A DNA stretch of 64,000 nt from Perca fluviatilis (taxonomy: Eukaryota; Chordata; Actinopteri; Perciformes; Percidae). Below the pieces are notes generated by a model that worked only from the letters and a program-made list of their open reading frames with translations, did no database searches and was not told where the DNA came from. How positions within the stretch are numbered: position 1 is the stretch's first letter; each line of letters opens with the position of its first letter. The stretch covers positions 20,685,749 to 20,749,748 of the forward strand of contig NC_053129.1 in the NCBI RefSeq assembly GCF_010015445.1, written 5' to 3'. A program made the translations under genes and the position numbers. Of the stretch, positions 1 to 64,000 are shown piece by piece.

Positions 1-63859
<63,859 letters not shown>

Positions 63860-64000
63860 CTGCAGGAGAAATGCAAAGCAATGGGTTAAAGGGGCTTTGA
63901 CTTGTACGTAAAGGTTAGTGTTACCAAAAACGAATGACTTTATTCCTTTGTTAAGATTATAATGGAAAAGACAGTGTGAGTTATCCAATTAAGTTTTTGC
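63860..64000 (-). other. intron upstream of utrn exon 58, partial
   Basis: Only the last 141 bases of this intron are present. It ends in CTCCTGCAG at the exon. No other feature. Confidence 0.85.

Overview
This is intronic and exonic DNA from a vertebrate, most likely a teleost and probably a spiny-rayed (acanthomorph) fish. Evidence for this is the very high density of long (CA/GT)n microsatellites, small teleost-type hAT, Harbinger and Tc1-like DNA transposons, tRNA-derived SINEs and LINE 3' tails, together with protein-coding exons split in the vertebrate dystrophin/utrophin pattern. Species cannot be decided from the sequence.

The whole window belongs to one gene on the minus strand: the 3' portion of utrophin (utrn). 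I placed 22 exons, numbered here by the homologous human dystrophin (DMD) exons 58 to 79, running from 63859 down to a stop codon at 514-516. Fifteen consecutive exons (59 to 73) have exactly the lengths I know for DMD exons (269, 147, 79, 61, 62, 75, 202, 86, 158, 167, 112, 137, 39, 66, 66 nt). All splice phases close, giving 816 codons plus stop. The protein reads as the end of the spectrin-repeat rod, WW domain, two EF-hand-like regions, ZZ zinc finger, the syntrophin-binding region, the C-terminal coiled coil that pairs with dystrobrevin, and a short tail. Paralogue choice is utrophin because diagnostic residues follow utrophin rather than dystrophin (for example ITxM-FREEIAP at the 59/60 junction, [43 protein letters not shown] and a PQ-x-M end). 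The terminal exon continues off the left edge as 3' UTR; the right edge lies in the intron upstream of exon 58. No second gene was found on either strand.

Layout, in genome order: 1-522 terminal exon with a 139-bp GT (sense) repeat just after the stop; 1735-1760 a 26-nt microexon; 4268-4752 exons 77 and 76 with large TG tracts at their acceptors; 7420-9604 exons 75 and 74 (coiled coil); 16875-19562 exons 73 to 71; 24731-24867 exon 70; 30069-30180 exon 69; 34319-34485 exon 68; 38306-41547 exons 67 to 65; 44655-46476 exons 64 and 63; 53158-54805 exons 62 and 61; 59282-60830 exons 60 and 59; 63730-63859 exon 58.

Introns carry at least four hAT-type elements with perfect 8-bp target duplications (2804-3771, 27239-28336, 51025-51391, 61626-62642), one more with clear inverted ends (32603-33378), two copies of one PIF/Harbinger element (45545-46390, 56091-56922), a decayed LINE reverse transcriptase (32200-33850), SINEs and several unnamed fish MITEs. 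The most notable features are local to splicing: a probable GC-AG intron after exon 58, an acceptor made only of TG repeat (exon 77), an exon squeezed between (CT)n and (CA)n (exon 69), a Harbinger element 22 bp from the WW-exon donor, and a C-terminal microexon whose skipping would read through the 3' UTR GT repeat as poly-(Val-Cys). I found no novel multi-gene system.
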